From: Streptomyces sp. Tu 3180
GTDB lineage: Bacteria; Actinomycetota; Actinomycetes; Streptomycetales; Streptomycetaceae
Reading direction: 5' to 3'
DNA: 64,000 nucleotides
Assembly (NCBI RefSeq): GCF_009852415.1
Contig: NZ_WOXS01000002.1
Coordinates: 2,316,501 to 2,380,500, forward strand
Shown: positions 21,864 to 31,703 of the stretch, in pieces
Layout: each line of letters opens with the position of its first letter
How positions within the stretch are numbered: position 1 is the first letter of the stretch
The notes under the pieces: model-generated
The model's input: only the letters and a program-made list of their open reading frames with translations
Databases searched by the model: none
Told to the model about the DNA's origin: nothing
Made by a program: the position numbers and the translations under genes

Positions 21864-22949
21864 TCAGCTCTTCTTCGCCGAACCGGCCCCGTCCCTGGAG
21901 TCCTCGGAGTCCTCGGAGTCCTCGGAGTTCTCGGCGACCTTGGGGTCCTCGGGGCTCCCGGCATCACCGGGGGCCTCCTCCGCCGCGGCGCCGTCCCCGG
22001 CGCCCGGCGAGTCCGCGTCCTTCTTCTCCGCGGTGTCCTGCGTGGCGCTCTCCGCGGTGTTCTCCGTGTCGTTCTTCTCCGCGGCGTCCTTCTCCGCGTC
22101 CCCGGCCTCGCCGGCACCGGCCTCGCCACCGGGGGCTCCCGGCTCCACCGTCGTCTCGCGCCCCGGCCGCTTCCTCGCCGACAGCACGATGTACAGCACC
22201 GCGAGCAGGAACACGACGACCGAGGTCCAGTTGTTCAGCCGCATGCCCAGGACGTGGTGGGCCTCGTCGACGCGCATGTACTCGATCCAGAACCGGCCCA
22301 CGCAGTACGCGGCGACGTACAGTGCGAACGCCCGTCCGTGGCCGAGCCCGAAGCGGCGGTCCGCCCAGATCACCAGCAGCGCCACGCCGACGCACCACAG
22401 CGACTCGTACAGGAACGTCGGGTGGTACGTGCCCGGGACCCGCCCGTCGGCGGAGGAGGTGATCTCCACCGCCCACGGCAGGTCCGTGGCCCGCCCGTAC
22501 AGCTCCTGGTTGAACCAGTTGCCCCAGCGTCCGATCGCCTGGGCGAAGGCGATGCCCGGCGCGACGGCGTCGGCGTAGGCGGGCAGCGGGATGCCCCGGC
22601 GCCGGCAGCCGATCCACGCGCCCAGGGCACCGAACGCGATCGCGCCCCAGATGCCGAGGCCGCCCTCCCAGATCTTGAAGGCGTCCACCCAGTCGCGGCC
22701 CTCGCTGAAGTACAGCTGGTAGTCCGTGATCACGTGGTAGAGCCTGCCGCCGACGAGGCCGAACGGCACGGCCCAGACGGCGATGTCGGCCACCGTGCCG
22801 GCCCGCCCGCCCCGGGCGATCCAGCGCTTGTTGCCGAGCCAGACGGCTACGAAGACGCCGATGATGATGCAGAACGCGTAGCCGCGCAGCGGAACGGGGC
22901 CGAGGTACAGCACCCCGCTCGACGGGCTGGGAATGTAGGCAAGTTCCAT
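21864..22949 (-). CDS. lgt: Prolipoprotein diacylglyceryl transferase
   Basis: A 361-aa membrane enzyme that adds diacylglycerol to the lipobox cysteine of prelipoproteins, the first step of lipoprotein maturation. About seven hydrophobic segments; the signature regions FGLVGGRLYHVITDY, GLGIWGAIAFG and AIGRWGNWFNQELYGR (catalytic Arg) are present. The last ~100 residues form an acidic Glu/Asp/Ser/Ala tail ending SEDSEDSEDSRDGAGSAKKS, encoded partly by perfect 9-bp repeats. The ATG at 22949 begins MELAYIPSPSSGV, as is usual for actinobacterial Lgt. The partner lspA is at 62.3 kb. Confidence 0.95.
   Translation of the reverse strand: MELAYIPSPSSGVLYLGPVPLRGYAFCIIIGVFVAVWLGNKRWIARGGRAGTVADIAVWAVPFGLVGGRLYHVITDYQLYFSEGRDWVDAFKIWEGGLGIWGAIAFGALGAWIGCRRRGIPLPAYADAVAPGIAFAQAIGRWGNWFNQELYGRATDLPWAVEITSSADGRVPGTYHPTFLYESLWCVGVALLVIWADRRFGLGHGRAFALYVAAYCVGRFWIEYMRVDEAHHVLGMRLNNWTSVVVFLLAVLYIVLSARKRPGRETTVEPGAPGGEAGAGEAGDAEKDAAEKNDTENTAESATQDTAEKKDADSPGAGDGAAAEEAPGDAGSPEDPKVAENSEDSEDSEDSRDGAGSAKKS
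21901..21927. repeat. Three perfect 9-bp tandem repeats in lgt tail
   Basis: TCCTCGGAG occurs three times in a row (21901-21909, 21910-21918, 21919-21927) with a degenerate copy on each side. On the minus strand it encodes the SED/EDS repeats of the Lgt acidic tail. The unit is a multiple of 3, so copy changes keep the frame. Confidence 0.85.
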
Positions 22950-23041
22950 GGCAGGGTCGACGCTACCGTGCCGGACCGGCCGCACGGCGGGCAGCCCGGC
23001 TACGGCTCCATAACAGGACCGCGGGAATTCCGGGGGCGGTG

Positions 23042-23818
23042 CTAGCCCTCGTTGGCCTCCTGCACCATCTGCTTCAGCTTCTCCGGGGTCATCGAGCGGT
23101 CCTGGTAGATGTTCTCGCCGTCGAACAGGACGGTCGGCGTGCCCGTGAAGCCGCCCTTCTGGAAGGCGTCGTGGGACTTGGCGACCCAGCTGTTGTGCTT
23201 GCCGTCCTCGACGCAGGAGCGGAAGGCGGGGGTGTCCAGGCCGTCGACCTTGCCGGCCAGCTCGATGAGCCTGTCGTTGTCGGCGAAGGCGTCGTCGCTC
23301 TCCATCGGCTGGTTGTCGAACAGCACCTTGTGGTACGCGTCGAACTTCCCGGCGTCCTGGGCGCAGGCGGCGGCGTTGGCCGCGTTGCGGGAGCCGGTGC
23401 CGCCCATGCCGCCGTCGATGAGGGTGACCAGGTGGTACTCCACCTTCAGCCGGCCCGCTTCGGCCAGCTCCTGGACGGTCGGGCCGTAGGCCTGCTCGAA
23501 GGCCTTGCAGGCGGGGCAGCGGAAGTCCTCCCACACCGTGAGCGTGGCCTTGGCGTCCTCCTCGCCGACCGGGATGACGGTGCCGCCCTCGCCCGTCGCG
23601 CCCGAGGGCGCCACGACCGGGCCCGCCGAGTCGCTCCCCTCGTCCTCGCCGGAGTTGGCGGCGACGACGCCGATCACCGCCGCGAGCCCGAGGACACAGA
23701 CCACGCTCGCGCCCACGATCAGACCGCGGCGCCGCTTCTCCGCCGCCTTCTGCTTCTCGCGCTCGACCGCCAGCCGCTCCCGGGCGGTGCGCTTTCCCTC
23801 ACGATTCTTCTCGCTCAC
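23042..23818 (-). CDS. Membrane-anchored DsbA-like thioredoxin-fold protein
   Basis: A 258-aa protein with a basic cytoplasmic N-terminus (RERLAVEREKQKAAEKRRR), one transmembrane helix at about 32-55, a Ser/Glu-rich linker and an extracytoplasmic DsbA-like domain. The redox motif is C101-P-A-C104 (WEDFRCPACKAFEQAYG), and the cis-Pro loop GTPTVLFDG is near the C-terminus. It should make or isomerise disulfide bonds in exported proteins. The GTG at 23818 follows GGGGT; an in-frame GTG at 23872 lies beyond a hairpin. It lies between lgt and trpA on the same strand, but hairpins separate it from trpA. Confidence 0.88.
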   Translation of the reverse strand: MSEKNREGKRTARERLAVEREKQKAAEKRRRGLIVGASVVCVLGLAAVIGVVAANSGEDEGSDSAGPVVAPSGATGEGGTVIPVGEEDAKATLTVWEDFRCPACKAFEQAYGPTVQELAEAGRLKVEYHLVTLIDGGMGGTGSRNAANAAACAQDAGKFDAYHKVLFDNQPMESDDAFADNDRLIELAGKVDGLDTPAFRSCVEDGKHNSWVAKSHDAFQKGGFTGTPTVLFDGENIYQDRSMTPEKLKQMVQEANEG

Positions 23819-23833
23819 ACCCCGCAGAACGAA

Positions 23834-23860
23834 CCGGGGAGGCGCACCGCGCCTCCCCGG
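23834..23860 (-). terminator. Hairpin at the end of the trp operon
   Basis: CCGGGGAGGCGC (23834-23845) and its perfect complement (23849-23860) form a 12-bp stem with a 3-nt loop, 78 bp after the trpA stop and only 15 bp before the DsbA-like start. It could end trp transcription or lie in the 5' leader of the DsbA-like gene. Confidence 0.65.
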
Positions 23861-23938
23861 CCGCAGGTCCACCCTTACGAGGGACCCGTATGACTGCCTG
23901 CGGACATCCGGCCGCTCGCGCCGTCCGTCGCGCCGTCC

Positions 23939-24753
23939 CTACGCCTGTCCGCGCACACCCTTGGCGAGGTCGCCCGCGAGCGCGCGGACGGCCTCGAGGC
24001 CGGCGGCGTGGTCGGGGGCGTCCAGCATCCGCTTGACGAAGGCCGAGCCGACGATCACACCGTCGGCGAAGCCGGCGACCTCGGCGGCCTGGGCGGGGGT
24101 GGAGACGCCGAGCCCGACGCAGACCGGCAGCCCGGTGCCGGTGGCCCGGGTGCGTTCCACCAGGTCCCGGGCCTGCGAGCTGACCGACTCACGGGTGCCG
24201 GTGACGCCCATCAGGGAGGCGGCGTAGACGAAGCCGCTGCCGGCCGCGGTGATCTCGGCGAGCCGCGCGTCCCTGCTGCTGGGCGCGACCACGAAGACCG
24301 TGGCGAGGCCGTGCTTGTCGGCGTGCTCCCGCCACAGCGCGGACTCCTGGACGGGCAGGTCGGGCAGGATGCACCCGGCGCCGCCCGCCTCGGCGAGTTC
24401 GGCGGTGAACCGTTCGACGCCGTAACGGTCGATGGGGTTCCAGTACGTCATGACGAGGACCGGCTTCCCGGTGGCCTCGTACGCCTCACGGACGGTGCGC
24501 ATCACGTCGGCGATCCGCACGCCGCCGCGCAGGGCGATGTCGTCGGCGGTCTGGATGACGGGACCGTCGAGGACGGGGTCGCTGTGCGGCAGACCCACCT
24601 CCACGACGTCGGCGCCGGCGTCGAGGACGGCCCTGACCGCCTCGATGCCGCCGTCCACGGTCGGGAACCCGGCCGGGAGGTAGGCGATGAGCGCCGAGCG
24701 CCCCTCGGACCTCGCCGCGGCGAGGGTGTCCGTCAACAACTGGATGTTGCCGC

Positions 24754-24757
<4 letters not shown>
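23939..24757 (-). CDS. trpA: Tryptophan synthase alpha chain
   Basis: A 272-aa TIM barrel that cleaves indole-3-glycerol phosphate to indole and glyceraldehyde-3-phosphate; indole is channelled to TrpB. The catalytic Glu and Asp are in [16 protein letters not shown]; the loop ending [11 protein letters not shown] and the phosphate-binding [10 protein letters not shown] are present. GTG start at 24757 overlaps the trpB stop by 4 bp (GTGA). Last gene of the operon. Confidence 0.97.
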
Positions 24758-26040
<1,283 letters not shown>

Positions 26041-26112
26041 GCGGAAACCTCACGGTGAGTGTGTGGTGGGCACTGTTCGCCGTGGGGGCGGAGCTCGCTG
26101 CGCGGCCTCAGG

Positions 26113-26340
26113 TCATCCGTGGCCGGCCGCGCTCGTGCGACGCATGTGTCGGTACAGCCCCGCGCCCCTGGAAGGGCGCTGCCATCGCCGTCCGTTGACC
26201 TGTCCCGGCTCGTCCCCGATGACGTAGCGCACCCTGCGGCCGTGCACGCGCCGTGCGGGCGCACGGCAGCCCCGGGGCCGGCAGCCGCGCGCGAGGCGGG
26301 CGTACGGGTCCCTGGCCGCGAGGGTGATCGGAAGCGTCAT
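26113..26340 (-). CDS. trpM: TrpM, small Arg-rich protein of the trp operon
   Basis: A 75-aa protein, MTLPITLAARDPYARLARG..., with about 17 Arg and no membrane segment, located exactly where S. coelicolor carries trpM (earlier trpX) between trpC and trpB. Published work on S. coelicolor links TrpM to modulation of tryptophan biosynthesis and development; its biochemical role is unknown to me. The N-terminus is the best conserved part as I recall it. Synteny and N-terminus together make this call likely. A TAGGCT box ten bases upstream may give trpM-trpB-trpA its own promoter. Confidence 0.75.
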   Translation of the reverse strand: MTLPITLAARDPYARLARGCRPRGCRAPARRVHGRRVRYVIGDEPGQVNGRRWQRPSRGAGLYRHMRRTSAAGHG

Positions 26341-26350
26341 CTCGGTGCCA

Positions 26351-26356
26351 AGCCTA
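26351..26356 (-). promoter_or_regulatory. Putative internal -10 box (TAGGCT) before trpM
   Basis: TAGGCT on the minus strand, ten bases upstream of the trpM ATG and just after the trpC stop. No Shine-Dalgarno separates them. It could drive trpM-trpBA separately from the upstream operon. No clear -35. Confidence 0.35.
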
Positions 26357-26363
26357 CCGGGGG

Positions 26364-27173
26364 TCAGCTCCGCCCGTGCCGCAGCGCGGGGTGCTCGCCG
26401 GCCGCCACCAGGTCGGAGACCGCCGCCTTCGGGTCGCGTCCGGTGACGAGGGACTCGCCGACCAGGACCGCGTCGGCGCCGGCGTTGGCGTAGGCGATGA
26501 GGTCGTGCGGGCCGCGGACGCCGGACTCGGCGACCTTGACCAGGTGGGCGGGGATCTCGGGGGCGACCCGCTCGAAGGTGCCGCGGTCGACCTCGAGGGT
26601 CTTGAGGTTGCGCGCGTTGACGCCGATGACCTTGGCGCCCGCGTCCACCGCCCGCTCGACCTCGTCCTCGTCGTGCACCTCGACGAGCGGGGTGAGGCCG
26701 ATGGACTCGGCGCGCTCGATCAGCGACTCCAGGGCCGGCTGGTCGAGGGCGGCGACGATCAGCAGCGCGAGGTCGGCGCCGTACGCGCGGGCCTCCCAGA
26801 GCTGGTACGAGGTGACGATGAAGTCCTTGCGCAGCACGGGGATGTCCACGCGCGCGCGGACCGCCTCCAGGTCGGCCAGCGAGCCGCCGAAGCGGCGCTG
26901 TTCGGTGAGGACGGAGATGACGGCCGCGCCGCCCGCCTCGTAGTCGGCGGCGAGTCCCGCCGGGTCGGCGATCGCGGCGAGCGCGCCCTTGGACGGGCTG
27001 GAGCGCTTGACCTCGCAGATCACCTTGACGCCGTCGCCGCGCAGGGCGGCCGCGCCGTCCTTGGCCGCGGGAGCCTTCGCCGCGCGCTCCTTGAGCTCGT
27101 CGAGGCTGACGCGCGCCTGCCGCTCCGCGAGGTCGGCACGGACTCCGTCGATGATCTCGTCGAGCACACTCAC
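26364..27173 (-). CDS. trpC: Indole-3-glycerol phosphate synthase
   Basis: A 269-aa TIM barrel that closes the indole ring in tryptophan synthesis. It begins [19 protein letters not shown]; the catalytic Lys/Glu region reads [14 protein letters not shown], the second Lys is in [16 protein letters not shown], and [13 protein letters not shown] and AESGVRG are present. Not fused to TrpF, which fits actinobacteria where PriA supplies that step. GTG 27173 follows AAGGGGGGCC; the frame is open to 27308 without a better start. 177 bp separate it from the upstream DUF2752 gene, so a promoter there is possible. Confidence 0.96.
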   Translation of the reverse strand: MSVLDEIIDGVRADLAERQARVSLDELKERAAKAPAAKDGAAALRGDGVKVICEVKRSSPSKGALAAIADPAGLAADYEAGGAAVISVLTEQRRFGGSLADLEAVRARVDIPVLRKDFIVTSYQLWEARAYGADLALLIVAALDQPALESLIERAESIGLTPLVEVHDEDEVERAVDAGAKVIGVNARNLKTLEVDRGTFERVAPEIPAHLVKVAESGVRGPHDLIAYANAGADAVLVGESLVTGRDPKAAVSDLVAAGEHPALRHGRS

Positions 27174-27350
27174 GCGAGCGGCCCCCCTTCCGGACGGTTC
27201 GGTCTTCGATGCGTCGGCTTCCGCCACGGGCCCGCCCTCGCGGCCGGGCCGCCGGACGAAACCGGTGGTCACTGCGATGGTATCCGCAGCCGGGCGTATG
27301 CCTCGCATCCGGTTGACGCCGGTCCCACCACCTGGACGTTCATCCGCGGA

Positions 27351-27779
27351 TCACGGGTGCAGCCAGCCACCGGACGGCAGGTTCCGGGCAACCGTGAAGA
27401 CCAGCAGCAACGCCCCCAGGGACCACAGGAGCACCGGCGGCGGGTCGACCCGCAGCGGCTTCCCGCGTACCGCGCGGACCACCCATACGGTCCACAGCAC
27501 GGCGAAGCCCGCGTAGCCGAGGACGGCCGGCGCGTTGGCCTGGAGGGCGGTGAGGAGGTCGCCGTGGACGACGGCGTGCGCGCTGCGCAGTCCGCCGCAG
27601 CCGGGGCAGTACAGGCCGGTGAGGCGCAGCAGCGGGCAGGCCGGGTAGTGGCCGGGCTCGTTGGGGTCCACGGTCCCGACGTAGGCGAGGGCTCCGGCGA
27701 CGGCGGCGAGCACCCCGGCGGGGGCGGCCAGCCGGGCCGCCCTGCCGCGGGCCGCTCCGGGGACGTTCACACCGTGCAT
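27351..27779 (-). CDS. DUF2752 small membrane protein in trp operon
   Basis: A 142-aa protein with three hydrophobic segments. The DUF2752 signature is clear: HYPACPLLRLTGLYCPGCGGLRSAHAVVHGD, with Cys in CPLLRLTGLYCPGCG facing the first loop. Function is unknown; the cysteine pattern could bind metal or form disulfides. The start is uncertain: ATG 27779 or GTG 27770, neither with a strong Shine-Dalgarno. It sits between trpC and the next small membrane gene, a position I recall as conserved in Streptomyces. Confidence 0.82.
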   Translation of the reverse strand: MHGVNVPGAARGRAARLAAPAGVLAAVAGALAYVGTVDPNEPGHYPACPLLRLTGLYCPGCGGLRSAHAVVHGDLLTALQANAPAVLGYAGFAVLWTVWVVRAVRGKPLRVDPPPVLLWSLGALLLVFTVARNLPSGGWLHP

Positions 27780-27854
27780 TGTGCCCCGGACGCGCGTCAG
27801 GGGCGGCCGCGGCACCACCGTGCCGGCCGCCCCTGCCGGGAGTGCTCCGCGGGC

Positions 27855-28106
27855 TCAGCCCTCGGCGCGGGCCGGCTCGCGGTCACCGGTGAGCTGGTGC
27901 ACCGGGTGGTTGCTCTTCGGCTGGCCCATGCCCATCGTGCGCATGATGCCGCCGACGACACCGCCGAGGATCACGATGCCCATGCCCGCCCAGAAGCCGA
28001 CGGGCTGGGCCATCACCATGAACGCGCCCGCGACGCAGAAACCGATGAAGGCGATGATGACACCGGTCCAGGCGGCCGGGGTGTGACCGTGGCTGCTGCC
28101 CGCCAT
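27855..28106 (-). CDS. HGH/W-motif small membrane protein in trp operon (DUF6704-like)
   Basis: An 83-aa protein starting MAGSSHGHTPAAWTGVII, with two hydrophobic helices and a short C-terminal tail (GQPKSNHPVHQLTG). The N-terminal HGHTPAAW motif is a recurring feature of this actinobacterial orphan family found beside trp genes. Strong Shine-Dalgarno GAGGAG precedes the ATG. No function is known. Lying between the Trp-associated membrane protein and DUF2752 genes, it may act in the same membrane complex or simply be co-regulated. Confidence 0.82.
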   Translation of the reverse strand: MAGSSHGHTPAAWTGVIIAFIGFCVAGAFMVMAQPVGFWAGMGIVILGGVVGGIMRTMGMGQPKSNHPVHQLTGDREPARAEG

Positions 28107-28162
28107 TGCTTGCTCCTCGTTGCTGTGTGCGTGTCTGAGCAGGACGCTCACGCTCATTGTCC

Positions 28163-28180
28163 CGCACGCGCGCGTGCGCG
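28163..28180. repeat. 18-nt alternating pyrimidine-purine tract with perfect palindrome
   Basis: The run is strictly alternating (CG/CA/TG steps) and contains a perfect 16-bp palindrome (28163-28178, half CGCACGCG). Such tracts can adopt Z-DNA. It lies 57 bp upstream of the 83-aa membrane protein gene, in a 233-bp gap with no other gene seen. Confidence 0.6.
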
Positions 28181-28339
28181 GTGAGCGGGGGTGCTTCCCG
28201 GCGCGCTGACGGAGCGTCCGGCGGGGTCCGCCCCGGCCGGCCGGCTCGCGGGGCCCTGACGGTCCGCGCGGGGACGGCGGTCCGCGGCGCGGCGTCCCGG
28301 GCGTGCCGCCCCGGCTCCCCGGCAGCCGCCCGCGGGCGC

Positions 28340-28981
28340 TCAGGCGCCGGTCGGGTCCTCGCCGCGGTCGAGGGCCTTCCAGAGGTCCTCGGGGCGGTCG
28401 GGGTCCACGGCGGGGGCCTTGCGGCGCTCCCGCGGGGCGCCGTTGCGTTCGTAGCGGCCGGACATGGCGGGCCACAGCCGGCCGTAGCGCAGCGCGAGCA
28501 GCCCGGCCAGCAGGAGCAGCAGGCCGCCCACGGCCGCGGCGTAGGGCCACGCGGTGTGGGTGAGGGCCTCCACCGTGGCGGAGGTGTCGCCGGAGGCCTG
28601 TGCGGCCTTCTCGTCGAGCGCGGCGCTGTCCGAGGCTCCGGCCAGGGCCGCCGTGACGGTGCCCGCCCCGGTGAGGGTGAGCAGCGCGGCGACGGCGAGG
28701 CGTCCGGCACGGCGGACGGCGAAGACGGCGACCAGCGCGGCCAGGCCCACGACGGCCAGGGCGGCGGGGACGCCGGTGACGTCGCTGCCCTTGGCGGTCA
28801 GGGGGAAGGCGCCGCCGGCCACGGTCGCGGTGCCCTCCGACCACTGCTGCCGGCTGGCGAGCAGGGCCACGGCCGCGCCCAGGGCGCCGCACAGCAGGGC
28901 GGCGGCGAGGCTGAGGCGGCCGGCCCGGGCGGAGCCGGCGGCCTCGGTACGGGGGTGAGGTACGGCAGTCACGTACTCCAC
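28340..28981 (-). CDS. Trp biosynthesis-associated membrane protein (TIGR02234 type)
   Basis: A 213-aa membrane protein with four predicted helices: LSLAAALLCGALGAAVALLA, VPAALAVVGLAALVAVFAV, LAVAALLTLTGAGTVTAALA and AAAVGGLLLLLAGLLALRYG. The QQWSEG segment after the first helix and the C-terminal DRPEDLWKALDRGEDPTGA are typical of the Trp_oprn_chp family, which sits next to trp genes across actinobacteria. Biochemical role unknown. It lies 41 bp after trpE on the same strand. Confidence 0.87.
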   Translation of the reverse strand: MEYVTAVPHPRTEAAGSARAGRLSLAAALLCGALGAAVALLASRQQWSEGTATVAGGAFPLTAKGSDVTGVPAALAVVGLAALVAVFAVRRAGRLAVAALLTLTGAGTVTAALAGASDSAALDEKAAQASGDTSATVEALTHTAWPYAAAVGGLLLLLAGLLALRYGRLWPAMSGRYERNGAPRERRKAPAVDPDRPEDLWKALDRGEDPTGA

Positions 28982-29022
28982 TATCGCCCGAACCCCGGGC
29001 GAACCGTCACCCGGGGTTCACC

Positions 29023-30531
29023 TCAGGGCTTTCCCAGCCGGTTCGCCGTGTGGACGGCGCGCAGCACCGCGGCCGCCTTGTTGCGGCACTCGGTGTCCTC
29101 GGCGACCGGGTCGGAGTCGGCGACGATTCCGGCGCCGGCCTGCACGTACGCGGTGCCCTCTCGCAGCAGCGCGGTGCGGATGGCGATGGCGGTGTCGGAG
29201 TCGCCGGCGAAGTCGAGGTAGCCGACGCAGCCGCCGTACAGTCCGCGCCGGGACGGCTCGAGTTCGTCGATGATCTGCATCGCGCGGGGCTTGGGCGCGC
29301 CGGAGAGCGTGCCGGCCGGGAAGCAGGCGGTGAGCACGTCGAAGGCGGTGCGGCCGGCCGCGACCCGGCCGGTGACCGTCGAGACGATGTGCATGACGTG
29401 CGAGTACCGCTCGATGGACATGAAGTCGACGACCTCGACCGAGCCGGGCTCGCAGACCCGCCCGAGGTCGTTGCGGCCCAGGTCGACGAGCATGAGGTGC
29501 TCGGCGCGCTCCTTGGGGTCGGCGAGCAGTTCGTCGGCGAGGGCCTGGTCCTCCTGCGGGGTGGCGCCGCGGTGCCGGGTGCCGGCGATGGGGTGGACCA
29601 TGGCCCGCCCGTCCTCGACCTTCACCAGGGCCTCGGGCGAGGAGCCGACGACGTCGAAGGCCCCGCCGTCCTCGTGGGGGAAGCGGAACAGGTACATGTA
29701 CGGCGAGGGGTTGGTGGCGCGCAGGACCCGGTAGACGTCCAGGGCGCTCGCCGTGCACGGGGTCTCGAACCGCTGGGAGGGGACGACCTGGAAGGCCTCG
29801 CCCGCGCGGATGCGTTCCTTGATGTCCTCCACGGCCCGCCGGAAGTCGGGGCCGCCCCACAGCGCGGTGTACTCGGGCAGCTCGGAGGGCGGCAGCACGG
29901 CCGGGGGCTGGGCCACCGCGCGGGTGAGGTCGGCCTCCATGGCGTCGAGGCGGGCCACCGCGTCGGCGTACGCCTCGTCCACGCCCGTCTCCAGGTCGTT
30001 GTGGTTGATCGCGTTGGCGATCAGCCAGACGGCGCCCTCCCAGTGGTCCATGACGGCCAGGTCGCTGGTGAGCAGCATGGTCAGCTCGGGCAGCCGCAGA
30101 TCGTCCCGCTCGCCGGGGCCGATCTTCTCCAGACGGCGCACGATGTCGTAGCCGAGGTAGCCGACCATGCCGCCGGTGAAGGGCGGCAGGCCGAGGTCGT
30201 GGGCGAGGTCGCGCGGGGTGTGCAGGGCCTCGAGGGTGGCGCGCAGCGCGGCGAGCGGGTCGCCGTCCACGGGCACGCCGACGGGCGGGGTGCCCTGCCA
30301 GTGGGTCCGCCCGCCGCGCTCGGTGAGGGTGGCGGCGCTGCGCACGCCGACGAAGGAGTAACGGGACCAGGAGCGTCCGTTCTCCGCGGACTCGAGCAGG
30401 AAGGTGCCGGGGCGCTCGGCGGCGAGCTTGCGGTAGAGCGCGACCGGGGTGTCGCCGTCGGCGAGCAGCTTGCGGGTGACCGGGATGACCCGGCGGTCGG
30501 CGGCGAGCTTGCGGAACGTCTCGAGGTCCAT
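29023..30531 (-). CDS. trpE: Anthranilate synthase component I
   Basis: A 502-aa enzyme that makes anthranilate from chorismate with ammonia supplied by TrpG, which is not encoded in this window. The tryptophan feedback site [16 protein letters not shown] lies near residue 50, and the chorismate-binding domain has [23 protein letters not shown] and [11 protein letters not shown]. Begins [14 protein letters not shown] at ATG 30531, 11 bp after the hisI stop, so hisI and trpE should be co-transcribed. No Trp-codon leader peptide was found upstream. Confidence 0.96.
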   Translation of the reverse strand: MDLETFRKLAADRRVIPVTRKLLADGDTPVALYRKLAAERPGTFLLESAENGRSWSRYSFVGVRSAATLTERGGRTHWQGTPPVGVPVDGDPLAALRATLEALHTPRDLAHDLGLPPFTGGMVGYLGYDIVRRLEKIGPGERDDLRLPELTMLLTSDLAVMDHWEGAVWLIANAINHNDLETGVDEAYADAVARLDAMEADLTRAVAQPPAVLPPSELPEYTALWGGPDFRRAVEDIKERIRAGEAFQVVPSQRFETPCTASALDVYRVLRATNPSPYMYLFRFPHEDGGAFDVVGSSPEALVKVEDGRAMVHPIAGTRHRGATPQEDQALADELLADPKERAEHLMLVDLGRNDLGRVCEPGSVEVVDFMSIERYSHVMHIVSTVTGRVAAGRTAFDVLTACFPAGTLSGAPKPRAMQIIDELEPSRRGLYGGCVGYLDFAGDSDTAIAIRTALLREGTAYVQAGAGIVADSDPVAEDTECRNKAAAVLRAVHTANRLGKP

Positions 30532-30542
30532 GGCGCCAGACC

Positions 30543-30962
30543 TTACTGATCCGGGGTGGCCGTGCCGGAACCGGCGCCGCCGGCGGGAACGTCCACGGGG
30601 CCGTCCGCCAGCAGCACGTCGGCGTCGAAGCAGGTGCGGGCGCCGGTGTGGCAGGCGGCGCCGACCTGGTCGACCGTGACCAGCAGGGTGTCCGCGTCGC
30701 AGTCGAGGGCGACCGACTTGACCCACTGGAAGTGGCCGGAGGTGTCCCCCTTGACCCAGTACTCCCGCCGGCTGCGCGACCAGTAGGTGCAGCGGCCGGT
30801 GGTCAGCGTGCGGTGCAGCGCCTCGTCGTCCATCCAGCCCAGCATCAGCACCTCTTTGGTGTCGTACTGCTGGGCGATGGCGGGCAGGAGGCCGTCGGGG
30901 CTGCGCTTGAGGCGCGCGGCGATCTCCGGGTCGAGGCGGCCGGGCCGGGACGTGCTGGTCAT
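30543..30962 (-). CDS. hisI: Phosphoribosyl-AMP cyclohydrolase
   Basis: A 139-aa zinc enzyme for the third step of histidine synthesis. Motifs: [33 protein letters not shown], and the metal site [26 protein letters not shown]. HisE (the pyrophosphohydrolase domain) is not fused and not in the window. The ATG at 30962 begins [15 protein letters not shown]; an in-frame ATG at 30971 (MAPMTST) sits better behind GGGACG and may be the true start. It leads the trp operon rather than joining the other his genes. Confidence 0.95.
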   Translation of the reverse strand: MTSTSRPGRLDPEIAARLKRSPDGLLPAIAQQYDTKEVLMLGWMDDEALHRTLTTGRCTYWSRSRREYWVKGDTSGHFQWVKSVALDCDADTLLVTVDQVGAACHTGARTCFDADVLLADGPVDVPAGGAGSGTATPDQ

Positions 30963-31033
30963 GGGTGCCATTGTGCCGCGTCCCGCCCGCGGGCCGGGGG
31001 GAGCGTCCACTGGGCGGACCGGACGGGCGGCCG

Positions 31034-31039
31034 TACGCT
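31034..31039 (+). promoter_or_regulatory. Putative -10 box (TACGCT) for leaderless gene at 31047
   Basis: TACGCT seven bases before the ATG at 31047, with no Shine-Dalgarno between. Matches the pattern seen at several other genes in the window. Divergent from hisI, whose start is 84 bp away. Confidence 0.3.
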
Positions 31040-31046
31040 GGCTGGC

Positions 31047-31682
31047 ATGTCGACCCATGCCAAGCGTGAACGACTCCTCCTGGCCGATCTGCTGGAGACT
31101 ACGGGGCCCGAGGCCCCCACCCTGTGCGAGGACTGGACGGCCCGGGACCTCGCCGCCCACGTGGTGGTGCGCGAGCGCCGCCCCGACGCCGCCGGCGGCA
31201 TCCTGGTCAAGCAGCTGGCGCCGCGCCTGGAGCGGGTGATGGCGGAGTTCGCCGCGAAGCCGTACGAGGAGCTGATCCAGCTCATCCGCACCGGGCCGCC
31301 GCGCTTCTCGCCCTTCTCGCTCAAGCAGATCGACGAGATGTCGAACATCGTCGAGTTCTACGTCCACACGGAGGACGTCCGCCGGGCCCAGCCCGACTGG
31401 ACCCCGCGCGAACTCGACCCGGTGTTCCAGGACGCCCTGTGGTCCCGGCTGGAGCGCACCGCCCGCCTGGTGGGCCGCGGCGTTCCGACGGGCCTGGTGC
31501 TGCGCCGCCCGAACGGCCAGACGGTGGTGGCCCACCGCGGCACCCCGGTGGTCACGGTGACCGGCGAGCCGTCGGAGCTGGTGCTGTTCGCCTACGGGCG
31601 GCAGAACGCGGCGAAGGTCGCGCTGGAGGGCGACGAGAACGCGATCGCGAAGCTGCAGGAGACCAGGCAGCTCGGCATCTGA
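31047..31682 (+). CDS. TIGR03085 family protein (mycothiol-dependent maleylpyruvate isomerase-like)
   Basis: A 211-aa protein of the DinB/MDMPI-related group: [51 protein letters not shown] is the typical N-terminal helix with [15 protein letters not shown], and RIGxxG-like contacts are replaced by [29 protein letters not shown]. The HV and HTED histidines are candidate metal ligands. Members in actinobacteria are often thiol-dependent, but this subfamily is uncharacterised. It stands alone between the two biosynthetic operons, divergent from hisI and convergent with hisF (21 bp apart). Confidence 0.8.
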   Translation: MSTHAKRERLLLADLLETTGPEAPTLCEDWTARDLAAHVVVRERRPDAAGGILVKQLAPRLERVMAEFAAKPYEELIQLIRTGPPRFSPFSLKQIDEMSNIVEFYVHTEDVRRAQPDWTPRELDPVFQDALWSRLERTARLVGRGVPTGLVLRRPNGQTVVAHRGTPVVTVTGEPSELVLFAYGRQNAAKVALEGDENAIAKLQETRQLGI

Positions 31683-31703
31683 CCGGGGCGGCCGGGCCGG
31701 GGG

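Noticed and set aside
27310..27350. TGG-TGG pair upstream of trpC as a Trp attenuator leader
   Set aside because: The frame with Trp codons has a stop just upstream and no start codon before them; the nearby ATG reads Val codons in another frame.
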